From positions 1-23,344 of the forward strand of contig JASLMY010000050.1 of the NCBI GenBank assembly GCA_030746295.1: a stretch of DNA of 23,344 bases, given 5' to 3'. Made by a program: the position numbers and the translations under genes. Under the pieces are notes generated by a model, which had not been told where the DNA came from, did no database searches, and worked only from the letters and a program-made list of their open reading frames with translations. Source of the stretch: Alphaproteobacteria bacterium (GTDB lineage: Bacteria; Pseudomonadota; Alphaproteobacteria; GCA-2731375). Below, in pieces: positions 15,148 to 22,840 of the stretch (position 1 is the stretch's first letter; each line of letters begins with the position of its first letter).

Positions 15148-15168
15148 GGTGCCGGCTAGACCGGTGCC
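15148..15168 (+). terminator. Hairpin between the convergent NUDIX and lipoprotein genes
   Basis: Bases 15148-15155 pair with 15161-15168 as RNA (eight pairs, two of them G-U) around a CTAGA loop, starting directly after the NUDIX stop. Only two T follow. The G-U pairs become A-C mismatches in the opposite transcript, so it would act mainly on plus-strand transcripts. Confidence 0.4.
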
Positions 15169-15179
15169 TTGCGGCGGCG

Positions 15180-15497
15180 TCAGCCGCGCCCGGCGGTGAA
15201 GCGGCGGCGGAGGTCGATCGGTCGTCCGGTCTGGCGCGGCTCGGGCCTGGCATAGCAGTCGATATCGCCCATGGTCTCGTAGCAGTAGAGCGGCGGTTCG
15301 CCGCCGTCGAGGGACTCGACCTCGACCGCGGCCCCGGACGCGGCACAGCCGCCGGGCCGTGCTACCGAAGGCACCAGCTTGCAGCCGCTGTCGATCAGGC
15401 CGGCAACGGAATCGTCGAGCCGCTGTCCGACGCCACAGCCGGAGAGGGCGGCGAGGGCGACGGCGACAGCCAAGAGGGGCGCGTATCGAAACGTCAT
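15180..15497 (-). CDS. Small putative lipoprotein
   Basis: A 105-residue protein of no recognised family. Seen: after 'MTFRYAP' comes a hydrophobic stretch ending in the lipobox 'LAALSGC', so signal peptidase II should cut before the Cys at about residue 21. The mature part contains four more cysteines ('DSGCKLV', 'GGCAAS', 'LYCYETMGDIDCYARPEPRQ') that could form disulfides in the periplasm, and it ends in a basic, Arg-rich tail. The 'CYETMGDIDCYARP' block looks like a short conserved motif of alphaproteobacterial envelope proteins, but I cannot name it. ATG 15497 is chosen because it puts the signal peptide at the N-terminus; the frame is open 11 codons further up. It lies 96 bp downstream of the histidine kinase on the same strand. 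Confidence 0.75.
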   Translation of the reverse strand: MTFRYAPLLAVAVALAALSGCGVGQRLDDSVAGLIDSGCKLVPSVARPGGCAASGAAVEVESLDGGEPPLYCYETMGDIDCYARPEPRQTGRPIDLRRRFTAGRG

Positions 15498-15593
15498 GTC
15501 GGCGGCGGTCCATGCCTCGGAAGCGGCCATTCTCCACCGCCGCCGGTGAAGAGAGCGTTAAGAGCGCTGGACGGTCAGCCGGACCCGCGACTT

Positions 15594-17006
15594 CTAATGG
15601 ACGGTGGACGCGGTCGCTTCGGGCAAGGTGACGCGGAAGATCGTGCCTTCCGCGTCGCTCTTCAGCAGCGCCAGATCGCCGCCGTGGCCGCGCACCAGCT
15701 CGCGGGCGATCGCCAGGCCGAGGCCGGTGCCGCCGCTGCGGGTCGAGCCCGCGAAGGGCTCGAAGAGGTGCTGCAGGGCCCTCTCGGGAAGCCCGGGCCC
15801 GTCGTCGGCGAGGTCGATCCGAATCTCGCCGTCCTCGGCTTGGGCCTCGAGCCGGATCTCGCCGGCCTCGCCGACTGCCTCGACCGCGTTGCGGCCCAGG
15901 TTCATGAAGACGCGGAAGAGCTGCTCGCGGTCGGCCGCGACCTCAAGGCCGTTCTCGATGCCGTTGCGCCAGGCGACGCGGCCGTCCTCGGGCAGGCCCA
16001 CTTGCTCGGCGACGTCGTCGATCAGGTCCCGGAGCGGAAAGCGCTCCAACACCGGTACCCGCACCTCGGCCTTGCCGAAGTCGAGCGTCTCGGTGCAGAG
16101 CGCGATCGCCCGGTCGATGGTGCCGATCAGCACCGGGGTCGCGGCCCGCACGTCCGGATCGTCGCTGGCCGTCAGCCGGTCCGAGACCAGGTGCGCCGTC
16201 GCCAGCATGTTGCGCAGGTCGTGGTTGATCTTGCCCACCGCCGAGCCGAGGGCGGCGAGGTGGGTCTTCTGGCGCAGTGCCGAGCGCAGGTCCTGCTGCA
16301 TGCGGGCAAGCTCGCGTTGCGCCGTGCCGACCTCGTCGCCGCGCTCGCTGGCGACAATGACGCTGGCCGCGTTCTCCGGCGCGGCGCGGAACGCCATCAT
16401 CGAGCCGGTGATACGGCGCATCGGCCGGACCAGTAGGATTTGTAGCGACAGATAGACGAGGCCTGCCGTCAGCAGCGAGATCACCACCGAGAGCTTCAGG
16501 ATGTTGATCGAATACATGATCATCGCGTCGCGCAACGGGCGCTCGTCGACCATGATCTCGATGAAGCCCTCGGCCCCGTCGGGGAAGTCGCCGATCACCC
16601 GGATCACTCGCTCGCCCTCGAGCAGAGTCTCGAAGGCGTCCAGGATCAATCGCACCGCACCTGCGCCCCTCAGGTCGAAGGAGGCGTCCATCGCCGGCGG
16701 CATGTCCTCCGACAGCATCAGCGTGCGGATCATCTTGCGCTTGAGCGCGATCATCCGGACCCGGGCACCGTCCAGAAGCTCGCTCTCCAGGGCATCCTCG
16801 ACGACATTGTCCGGCGTCGCCTTCAGCGCCAGGGAGGCGAGGTGCGCAGCGGCGATCCGCTCCTCCAGGAAGGTCAGGCGATAGCGTGCGATCGAGGGCA
16901 CATAGATCAGCACCTCGCTCAACATGACGAAGGCGATCGTCAGGACCAGTAGGCGGGCCGAGAGGCCCTTGGCCAGCGGCGGCAATGACAGGCCCGGTGG
17001 CGACAT
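15594..17006 (-). CDS. Membrane-bound sensor histidine kinase (orphan)
   Basis: A 470-residue two-component sensor of the inner membrane. Seen: a transmembrane helix at about residues 17-37, a periplasmic sensor region of about 125 residues, and a second helix at about 170-193. A HAMP linker at about 194-250 follows. The phospho-acceptor box 'KINHDLRNMLATAHL' contains His262. The ATP-binding domain has 'NLGRNAVEAV' (N box, 369-378), 'DDGPGLP' (G1, from 401) and 'GGTGLGLAIA' (G2, from 425). The HDLRN form of the H box, instead of HELRTP, marks a subgroup. No response regulator is adjacent, so the partner is elsewhere. The signal is unknown; the oxidoreductase and TVP38 genes upstream, 77 bp away, suggest a link to redox or envelope state. 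The gap contains a weak TTGCAC/TTAATC pair, so it may have its own promoter. Confidence 0.92.
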   Translation of the reverse strand: MSPPGLSLPPLAKGLSARLLVLTIAFVMLSEVLIYVPSIARYRLTFLEERIAAAHLASLALKATPDNVVEDALESELLDGARVRMIALKRKMIRTLMLSEDMPPAMDASFDLRGAGAVRLILDAFETLLEGERVIRVIGDFPDGAEGFIEIMVDERPLRDAMIMYSINILKLSVVISLLTAGLVYLSLQILLVRPMRRITGSMMAFRAAPENAASVIVASERGDEVGTAQRELARMQQDLRSALRQKTHLAALGSAVGKINHDLRNMLATAHLVSDRLTASDDPDVRAATPVLIGTIDRAIALCTETLDFGKAEVRVPVLERFPLRDLIDDVAEQVGLPEDGRVAWRNGIENGLEVAADREQLFRVFMNLGRNAVEAVGEAGEIRLEAQAEDGEIRIDLADDGPGLPERALQHLFEPFAGSTRSGGTGLGLAIARELVRGHGGDLALLKSDAEGTIFRVTLPEATASTVH

Positions 17007-17083
17007 GGCGCTCGAAGTCAGTCCCTATCGGCGGCCGAGATTAAGGCTCGCCCAGTATGAGGTGCAATCGGCTTGCCGGACAT

Positions 17084-18508
17084 TCAACCAAACCGGGCCA
17101 GAAAGCGCACCAGCTTTCGGGTCCGCTCGCTGAAGAGGCCCGGCGTGTAGTAGCTGCCGGCGGCGCGTTTGCTGGCCTCGCCCAGCGTCGGGTAGGGGGC
17201 GATCATGGTCGCCAGCTTGCCGATCTTCATGCCGTTGGCGATCGCCAGTATCCACGGTTGGATCAGCTCGCCCGCATGCGGTCCGGCGATGCCGGCGCCT
17301 AGAATCCGCCCGCGGCGGTCGGTCACGGCCTTGACCAGGCCGTCGGTGCGGCGCTCGGTCTGGGCCCGGTCGTTCTCGGCGAAGGGCCAGCGCAGGATGC
17401 GGATCTCGCCGGCGCGCACGCGCGCCGCGTCCTCCGCCAGCCCGACCTGGGCCAGCTCGGGGTCGGTATAGGTGACCCAGGGTGCGGCTCGAAGATCCGC
17501 CTTGGCCGGCAGGCGAAAGAGCGCGTTCTTCAGCACGACGCCGGCGTGATAGCCGGCGACGTGGGTGAACTGCAGGCCGCCGGCGACGTCGCCGATGGCG
17601 AAGACGCGGCGGTTCGTGGTCCTGAGCCTGGCATCGACGACGATGCCGCCGGGCGTCGCCTCGATCCCCGCCGCCGCCAGGTCCAGACCCGCGACCTGAG
17701 CCCGGCGGCCGACCGCGACCAGAAGATGCGAGCCCTCGATCCTGATCTCGCCGTCTGCCGCCTCGGCCTCGACGGCGACGCCGTCCGCCACGCCTGCCAC
17801 TTTGACGATCTTCGCCCCTTCCAGGATTCGCACTCCCTCGGCCGCCAGGCGTTGTCGGACCACGCCGACGAGCTCGGGGTCGTCCTTGGGCAGCATCTTG
17901 GCCATCTCGACGACGCTTACCTCGGCACCGAGACGGCGATGCGCCTGCGCCATCTCCAGACCGATCGGCCCGCCGCCCATGACGATCAGGTGCCGGGGCG
18001 GCTCGCTATTCTCGAAGATCGTCTCGTTGGTGAGGTAGGGCACCGAGTCGAGGCCGGGAATCGGTGGCACGAAGGGCACCGAGCCGGTGGCGATGACGAA
18101 GCGCCGGGCCTCGATGACCTGGTCGCCGACCGCGAGCCGGCGCGCATCCAGGAACCGGCCCTCGCCGGCCAGCACGCCGACGCCCAAAGCCTCGAAGCGC
18201 TCGACCGAATCTTGCGGCCGGATCGCCTCGATGACGCCCTGGACATGCGCCTGCACTGCCGGAAACGAGACCTCGGGCAAGTTCGGGCCCAAGCCGAAGA
18301 CGGCGCCCTGGCGATAGGTCTCGGCCGCATGCGCCGCCGCCAGCAGGGCCTTGGAGGGCACGCAGCCGTAGTTCAGGCAGTCGCCGCCCATCTTGTGCTT
18401 CTCGACCAGGACCACCGAGGCGCCCATCTGGCTGGCGCCGGCGGCCACCGTCAGGCCGCCTGAGCCGGCGCCGACGACGCAGATATCCACTTTGCGAGAT
18501 AGCGCCAT
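17084..18508 (-). CDS. FAD/NAD(P)-dependent disulfide oxidoreductase (mercuric reductase / dihydrolipoyl dehydrogenase-like)
   Basis: A 474-residue class I pyridine nucleotide-disulfide oxidoreductase. Seen: an FAD-binding 'GAGSGG' at residues 13-18; a redox-active disulfide Cys44-Cys49 in 'GGDCLNYGCVPSK'; an NAD(P) site 'GGGPIGLEMAQ'; 'FAIGDVAGG'; and a dimerisation domain from about 345. The canonical C-terminal HPTxxE of dihydrolipoyl dehydrogenase reads 'YPTLGE', so the catalytic His is a Tyr, and the MerA C-terminal CC pair is missing. It is therefore unlikely to be a lipoamide dehydrogenase or a true mercuric reductase. The gene lies 23 bp after a TVP38/TMEM64 gene. The same two families are fused into one protein in other bacteria, so they form a functional unit of unknown substrate. 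Confidence 0.9.
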   Translation of the reverse strand: MALSRKVDICVVGAGSGGLTVAAGASQMGASVVLVEKHKMGGDCLNYGCVPSKALLAAAHAAETYRQGAVFGLGPNLPEVSFPAVQAHVQGVIEAIRPQDSVERFEALGVGVLAGEGRFLDARRLAVGDQVIEARRFVIATGSVPFVPPIPGLDSVPYLTNETIFENSEPPRHLIVMGGGPIGLEMAQAHRRLGAEVSVVEMAKMLPKDDPELVGVVRQRLAAEGVRILEGAKIVKVAGVADGVAVEAEAADGEIRIEGSHLLVAVGRRAQVAGLDLAAAGIEATPGGIVVDARLRTTNRRVFAIGDVAGGLQFTHVAGYHAGVVLKNALFRLPAKADLRAAPWVTYTDPELAQVGLAEDAARVRAGEIRILRWPFAENDRAQTERRTDGLVKAVTDRRGRILGAGIAGPHAGELIQPWILAIANGMKIGKLATMIAPYPTLGEASKRAAGSYYTPGLFSERTRKLVRFLARFG

Positions 18509-18531
18509 GTCGGGCTCCGCCGCCGATCCTC

Positions 18532-19254
18532 TCAGGAGTCGCGGCGCCCCTTATAGCGCTTATAGAGGATCGGCAGGAAGGACAGCGCCGCCAAGGCCAC
18601 GAGCGGCCCGAAGACTTCAGGATTGTAGATGATGCCGAAATTGGGCTCGCCGCCCATGTCGATCACGGCATCGAAGCCGTTGCCGACGCTGGCGAAGACG
18701 AAGGTTCCGGGCACTATGCCGAAGAAGGTGGCGATGACGAAGGTCTTCAACGGCACGTCCAAGAAAGCCGGCACCAGGTTGACGACGAAGAAGGGAAAGA
18801 GCGGCACCAACCGCAAGGCCAAGAGATAGCTCATGGCGTTCTCGCGGAAGCCCTTCTCCATCCTGTCGATCGCCGACCCGGTCTTGGCCCGCAAGACCTC
18901 GGCGAAGGCGCTGCGGGCGGCCAGGAACAGGATGGTGGCGCCGGCGGTCGCGGCGAAGACGACGACGCAACCGCCCATCCAGATACCGAAGAGGAAGCCG
19001 CCGACCATCGTCAACAGCGCCCCCCCCGGCAGCGAGAAAGCGACGACGACGACATAGACGGCGAAATAGACGGCCAATGCGGCCAAGGTGTAGTGGTCGA
19101 CCCAATCCTGCAATTGGCCGCGATGTTGGCGCAGCATCTCGAAATCGACATAGCGATGGGCACCGCTGGCGAAGAAAGCGACGGCGCCGGCCACCAGCAC
19201 CAGGATAGGCAGCAGCCGCTTCAGCGGTGGGAGCCGACGCCGGGTCGCGCTCAC
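18532..19254 (-). CDS. TVP38/TMEM64 (SNARE-associated/DedA-like) membrane protein
   Basis: A polytopic inner-membrane protein of the VTT/DedA superfamily. Seen: a first hydrophobic helix ('LLPILVLVAGAVAFFASG'), the helix 'LAALAVYFAVYVVVVAFSLP', and the family core 'GGALLTMVGGFLFG' and 'LRLVPLFPFFVVNLVPAFLDV', whose re-entrant loops and conserved Arg and Pro define the family. The last helix is near the C-terminus, which ends in a basic tail. Known: superfamily members act in lipid scrambling or transport and in membrane potential maintenance. No ATG lies in a sensible place; the frame is open to TTG 19440. GTG 19254 is preferred because it gives the usual short basic N-terminus, and GTG 19314 is the alternative. 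It is the first gene of the minus-strand operon with the FAD oxidoreductase. Confidence 0.85.
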   Translation of the reverse strand: MSATRRRLPPLKRLLPILVLVAGAVAFFASGAHRYVDFEMLRQHRGQLQDWVDHYTLAALAVYFAVYVVVVAFSLPGGALLTMVGGFLFGIWMGGCVVVFAATAGATILFLAARSAFAEVLRAKTGSAIDRMEKGFRENAMSYLLALRLVPLFPFFVVNLVPAFLDVPLKTFVIATFFGIVPGTFVFASVGNGFDAVIDMGGEPNFGIIYNPEVFGPLVALAALSFLPILYKRYKGRRDS

Positions 19255-19351
19255 CGGCCCGCTCGCGGCGATGCGTCGGACGTTATCGGATGCCTCATTG
19301 TCGCTCGCCTGCACGCCCCGTGGCCGACGCCCATCCTGGGCGCCGCTTGCA

Positions 19352-19377
19352 CATAACACATGAACCTTACATATGAA
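19352..19377 (-). repeat. Two tandem 13-bp direct repeats upstream of the TVP38 gene
   Basis: Two adjacent 13-bp copies (19352-19364 and 19365-19377) agree at 10 of 13 positions; on the minus strand each begins TTCAT. They form an AT-rich island in the 292-base gap between the TVP38 start and rpmH, about 100 bp upstream of the chosen GTG. They could be a tandem regulator site or part of the promoter. The rest of this gap, apart from the rpmH promoter and leader, shows nothing clear. Confidence 0.4.
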
Positions 19378-19465
19378 TTGCCGGAGCTGCTCCCCGCAAT
19401 GCTCAACATATCGTGATGCGCAGCCGCCCGGGTCGTGCAAGGCTCCGCGGTGACCGGCCGGATGA

Positions 19466-19494
19466 TTGACTTGCCGGGACCGAGTCCGTATACA
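19466..19494 (+). promoter_or_regulatory. Promoter of the rpmH operon
   Basis: TTGACT (19466-19471) and TATACA (19489-19494) are 17 bp apart, a near-consensus housekeeping promoter. The expected start near 19501 gives a leader of about 46 bases before the rpmH GTG. Confidence 0.75.
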
Positions 19495-19507
19495 GCGGGC
19501 CTCCCGT

Positions 19508-19538
19508 CGCCCCTTCGGGCGCGGCCTTGTGCAAGGGG
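19508..19538 (+). promoter_or_regulatory. rpmH leader with two small hairpins and the ribosome binding site
   Basis: The leader can form a CGCCC/GGGCG stem (19508-19512 with 19517-19521, CTTC loop), then a CCTT/AAGG stem (19525-19528 with 19533-19536). The second stem pairs part of the Shine-Dalgarno AAGGGG (19533-19538) that precedes the GTG at 19547. The stems are short, so regulation is only possible. Confidence 0.35.
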
Positions 19539-19546
19539 TGAGAATC

Positions 19547-19681
19547 GTGAAGCGGACCTTTCAGCCGAGCAAGCTGGTGCGCAAGCGCCGGCACGGTTTC
19601 AGGACGCGGATGTCGACGGTCGGTGGACGCCGGGTGCTGGCGCGACGGCGGGCGAGGGGCCGCAAGCGTCTCTCGGCATGA
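19547..19681 (+). CDS. rpmH: 50S ribosomal protein L34
   Basis: L34 is a 44-residue, very basic protein of the large ribosomal subunit. Seen: the sequence from '[21 protein letters not shown]' through '[18 protein letters not shown]' matches the family over its full length. The start is GTG at 19547, confirmed by AAGGGGTGAG just before it and by the universal KRTFQPS beginning; the open frame extends 27 codons further up, but that part is not coding. rnpA follows 4 bp after the stop, the arrangement conserved in most bacteria. dnaA, which lies on the other side of rpmH in gammaproteobacteria, is absent here. Confidence 0.98.
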   Translation: MKRTFQPSKLVRKRRHGFRTRMSTVGGRRVLARRRARGRKRLSA

Positions 19682-19685
19682 CGGC

Positions 19686-20075
19686 ATGGCGGCCGCGCTG
19701 GGGCGCCTGAAGCGACGCTCGGAGTTCTTGCGGGTCGCGGCGGCCGGCCGGAAATGGGCCACGCCGGGCCTGGTATTGCAGGCGCGGCAGCGAGCGTCGA
19801 CGGAGGGAGGAATGAAGGCCGAACAGGCGGCGCGCGTGGGCTTCACCGCCTCCAAGAGGGTCGGCAACGCGGTGGCGCGAAATCGTGCCAAGCGCCGCCT
19901 GCGGGCCGTCGCCGCCGAGGTTCTGCCCCTTTACGCGGCTCCTGGACATGACTACGTGGTCATCGGAAGACAGGCGACGCTGGACCGCGACTGGGACGAC
20001 CTGAAGGGCGATCTCGAGCAAGCGTTGCGGCGGATCGGCGCCTCGGTCGCCAAGGGCGACCGGGCGAGAACTTGA
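19686..20075 (+). CDS. rnpA: Ribonuclease P protein component
   Basis: RnpA is the protein cofactor of RNase P, which removes 5' leaders from tRNA precursors, such as that of the tRNA-Gly in this window. Seen: 129 residues, normal length, starting 'MAAALGRLKRRSEFLRV'. The family signature 'SKRVGNAVARNRAKRRLR' at about residues 56-73 contains the RNR motif that contacts RNA. ATG 19686 is chosen over an upstream GTG because it gives the family N-terminus (the KRRSEF block) and lies 4 bp after rpmH. The last dozen residues are basic and variable. Confidence 0.96.
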   Translation: MAAALGRLKRRSEFLRVAAAGRKWATPGLVLQARQRASTEGGMKAEQAARVGFTASKRVGNAVARNRAKRRLRAVAAEVLPLYAAPGHDYVVIGRQATLDRDWDDLKGDLEQALRRIGASVAKGDRART

Positions 20076-20120
20076 GAACGGCTGGGCCAAGCCGCGGACA
20101 AGCCGAGGAACGATGGCGCG

Positions 20121-20381
20121 ATGACGGGCGTTGCAACACTGCTTCGATGGTTGATCCGAGGGTATCAAATCCTCCTTTCGCCGCTGCTGCCGCCGGCTTG
20201 CCGCTATCAGCCCAGCTGCTCGAGCTATGCCGCCGAGGCCCTGGCCGTGCACGGGCCCGGGCGCGGCCTCAAGCTGACGGTGGCGCGACTTGGCCGCTGC
20301 CATCCCTGGGGCGGCCACGGCTACGACCCGGTGCCGGCCACGCCCGCCGAGTCCAGCGGCCGGCCGCTCTGTCGGCGATAG
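20121..20381 (+). CDS. yidD: Membrane protein insertion efficiency factor YidD
   Basis: YidD is a small membrane-associated protein that assists YidC-dependent insertion. Seen: 86 residues. An amphipathic N-terminal helix ('[19 protein letters not shown]') is followed by the family's conserved Cys pattern '[15 protein letters not shown]' and '[14 protein letters not shown]'. It lies between rnpA (45-bp gap) and yidC (9-bp gap), its standard place. Family members usually end soon after the GGYDPVP block, as here. Confidence 0.96.
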   Translation: MTGVATLLRWLIRGYQILLSPLLPPACRYQPSCSSYAAEALAVHGPGRGLKLTVARLGRCHPWGGHGYDPVPATPAESSGRPLCRR

Positions 20382-20390
20382 GGCGGGTCG

Positions 20391-22154
20391 ATGTCGGACC
20401 AACGCAATCTCATCCTGGCGATCGGCTTGTCGATCGTCGTCCTGCTGGGGTTTCAGTATTTCGTCGAGATCCCCAGGCTGTCGCAGCAGCAGGCGCAACA
20501 GGAGGCGGCGAGCGAAGCCCCGACCGCCGCCACGCCCCAGCCGACGGCGCCCAAGGCCGAGGTCGATAAAGCGACGCCGAAGACCAGCCCCGGTGCGCCC
20601 GCCGCGCCCGCCGCCCCGGTCGACACCGCCGCGGCGCGCCGGGCCGTGCTGGCCAAGGCGCCCCGACTGCCGATCGCGAGCACCCGCCTCTCAGGCTCGA
20701 TAGCGACGGTCGGCCGGCGCCTCGACGATCTGGTGCTGACCGACTACAAGGAAACGCTGGAGTCCGACAGCCCCTCGATCACGCTTCTGTCGCCGACCGG
20801 CTCGGCCGCCCCCTATCACGCTGCCTTCGGCTGGGCCGACCAGGACGGCACGCTGGCCACCCCCGACGACGCCACTGCATGGCAAGTTTCCGGCAGCCGC
20901 CTGGCGCCGAACCAGCCGCTGACGATGACCTGGGACAACGGCGCCGGCTTCATCTTCAAGCGCCGATACGAGCTCGACGAGAATTACATGTTCACGGTCA
21001 CGCAGACGGTCGAGAACCACTCCGATGCCGCCGTGACACTTTATCCCTGGGGTCTGGTGGCGCGTACCGGAGCACCCGAGACCCTCGGCTTCTACATCCT
21101 GCACGAAGGCCCGATCGGCGTCCTCCAGGGCCAGCTCAAGGAAATCGACTACGACGACCTGGAAGGCGCAGAAGCCGTCACGGAAAAGAGCCAGGGCGGC
21201 TGGGTCGGGATCACCGACAAGTACTGGCTGACCGCTCTGGTGTCCGACAAGGAGCGCTCCTTCACCGGCACCTTCCAGCATTTTGGCCAGAGCGACAGCT
21301 ACCAGGTACAGTATCTGGGCGACGGCATGGCGCTGCCGGCCGGCGGCATCGTCGAGACCAAGAGCCGCCTCTTCGCCGGTGCCAAGGAGGTCAACCTTCT
21401 CGACGACTATCGCGACCGCTTCGCCATCACCCTCTTCGACCGCGCCGTCGATTTCGGCTATCTGCACTTCCTGACCATTCCGTTCTTCAAGGTGCTGGAC
21501 TTCTTCTATCGGCTGCTCGGCAACTTCGGCCTGGCGATCCTGCTGTTGACCGTCTGCGTCAAGCTGATCTTCTTCCCGCTCGCCAACAAGTCCTACAAGT
21601 CGATGAGCAAGATGAAGGCGCTGCAACCGGAGATGACCCGGCTCAAGGAGCGCTACGGCGACGACCGGCAGAAGATGCAGCAGGAGGTGATGGGCCTCTA
21701 CAAGAAGGAGAAGGTCAATCCGGCCGCCGGCTGTCTGCCGATCCTGATCCAAATCCCGGTCTTCTTCGCCCTCTACAAGGTGCTGTTCGTCACCATCGAG
21801 ATGCGCCATGCCCCCTTCTACGGCTGGATCCACGACCTCTCGGCACCGGACCCGTTGTTCATCGTCACGCTCTTCGGCCTGATCCCGTGGGATCCGCCGC
21901 TGTTCCTGTCAATCGGCATCTGGCCCGTGCTGATGGGCTTGACGATGTTCTTGCAGCAGAAGCTCAACCCGCAGCCGACCGATCCGGTGCAGGCCAAGGT
22001 CTTCCTCTTCATGCCGCTCTTCTTCACCTTCTTGCTCGGCACCTTCCCGGCCGGCCTGGTGATCTACTGGACCTGGAACAACATGCTCTCGATCGCCCAG
22101 CAGTACGTCATCATGAAGCGCATGGGGGTCCCCATCGGGGGAGGCAAGACGTAG
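20391..22154 (+). CDS. yidC: Membrane protein insertase YidC
   Basis: YidC inserts and folds inner-membrane proteins, alone or with SecYEG. Seen: 587 residues of the Gram-negative type. An N-terminal signal-anchor helix lies at about residues 6-25, followed by a Pro/Ala-rich linker (about 35-85) and a large periplasmic beta-domain (about 95-345). The conserved 60KD_IMP core follows from about 360 ('FLTIPFFKVLDFFYRLLGNFG', 'LANKSYKSMSKMKALQPEM', 'AAGCLPILIQIPVFFALYKV', 'FPAGLVIYWTWNN'). The groove position that is Arg in E. coli appears to be Lys ('VCVKLIFFPL'), common in this class. The gene ends exactly at the base before the yihA start codon, so the two are translationally coupled. Confidence 0.97.
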   Translation: MSDQRNLILAIGLSIVVLLGFQYFVEIPRLSQQQAQQEAASEAPTAATPQPTAPKAEVDKATPKTSPGAPAAPAAPVDTAAARRAVLAKAPRLPIASTRLSGSIATVGRRLDDLVLTDYKETLESDSPSITLLSPTGSAAPYHAAFGWADQDGTLATPDDATAWQVSGSRLAPNQPLTMTWDNGAGFIFKRRYELDENYMFTVTQTVENHSDAAVTLYPWGLVARTGAPETLGFYILHEGPIGVLQGQLKEIDYDDLEGAEAVTEKSQGGWVGITDKYWLTALVSDKERSFTGTFQHFGQSDSYQVQYLGDGMALPAGGIVETKSRLFAGAKEVNLLDDYRDRFAITLFDRAVDFGYLHFLTIPFFKVLDFFYRLLGNFGLAILLLTVCVKLIFFPLANKSYKSMSKMKALQPEMTRLKERYGDDRQKMQQEVMGLYKKEKVNPAAGCLPILIQIPVFFALYKVLFVTIEMRHAPFYGWIHDLSAPDPLFIVTLFGLIPWDPPLFLSIGIWPVLMGLTMFLQQKLNPQPTDPVQAKVFLFMPLFFTFLLGTFPAGLVIYWTWNNMLSIAQQYVIMKRMGVPIGGGKT

Positions 22155-22796
22155 ATGGACGAGGCCGGCGCGGCGGAAGCGCTCGAGTACGGGCGCTGGC
22201 TCTTCGCCCAGCCTTGCGATTTCGTGCTCGGTGCGGCCGAGGTGGGGCAGTTGCCGGCACCGGCGTTGCCCGAGGTCGCCTTCGCCGGCCGCTCCAACGT
22301 CGGCAAGTCCAGCCTGATCAACGCACTGACCGGCCGCAAGACGCTGGCGCGGATCTCCAACACGCCCGGCCGGACGCGGCAGATCAATTTCTTCCGCCTG
22401 GGCGCGCGGCTGATGCTGGCCGACCTGCCGGGCTATGGCTACGCCCGCGCCGCCAAGCACGAGATCAAGCGCTGGAACGAACTCATCCTCGACTACCTCA
22501 AGGGACGGCCCAACCTGCGCCGGGTCTGCTTGCTGATCGATACCCGCCACGGCCTCAAGGCGGCCGACCTGCCGGTGATGGCGCTCCTGGACGAGGCCGC
22601 GGTCAGCTACCAGGTGGTGCTGACCAAGGCGGACAAGCTGAAGCCGGCGGCAAGGCCCGAGGTCCTGGCCGAGCTCGAGACGGCGCTCCGCCGGCACCCG
22701 GCGGCACACCCCGAGATCCTGACCACCAGCAGCGTCTCGGCCGAGGGCATCGCCGACCTCCGGGCCGCCCTCGCCGCCCTGGCGGGCGCGGCATGA
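22155..22796 (+). CDS. yihA: Ribosome biogenesis GTP-binding protein YihA/YsxC (EngB)
   Basis: EngB is an essential GTPase in assembly of the large ribosomal subunit. Seen: 213 residues; G1 'GRSNVGKS' at 45-52, G3 'DLPGYGYA' from Asp90 and G4 'TKAD' at 157-160, all intact. 'ISNTPGRTRQINFF' is the switch I region typical of the family. It starts directly after the yidC stop with no spacer, so it depends on coupled translation. argB follows after 44 bp. Confidence 0.96.
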   Translation: MDEAGAAEALEYGRWLFAQPCDFVLGAAEVGQLPAPALPEVAFAGRSNVGKSSLINALTGRKTLARISNTPGRTRQINFFRLGARLMLADLPGYGYARAAKHEIKRWNELILDYLKGRPNLRRVCLLIDTRHGLKAADLPVMALLDEAAVSYQVVLTKADKLKPAARPEVLAELETALRRHPAAHPEILTTSSVSAEGIADLRAALAALAGAA

Positions 22797-22807
22797 GTGG
22801 GCTATAA

Positions 22808-22838
22808 GGCGCGCCTCACGGCTGCTGAAAGGCGCGCC
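22808..22838 (+). promoter_or_regulatory. Potential hairpin over the argB ribosome binding site
   Basis: Two copies of the palindrome GGCGCGCC (22808-22815 and 22831-22838) lie 15 bases apart and can pair as an 8-bp GC stem that ends 2 bases before the argB ATG. The only Shine-Dalgarno-like run, GAAAGG (22827-22832), lies at the edge of the second arm and would be partly hidden. Confidence 0.35.
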
Positions 22839-22840
22839 CG

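Noticed and set aside
15535..15548. CACCG/CGGTG hairpin between the histidine kinase and the lipoprotein
   Set aside because: Five pairs, without a T-run on either strand, in a Gly/Arg-codon-rich stretch. Not enough to call a terminator.
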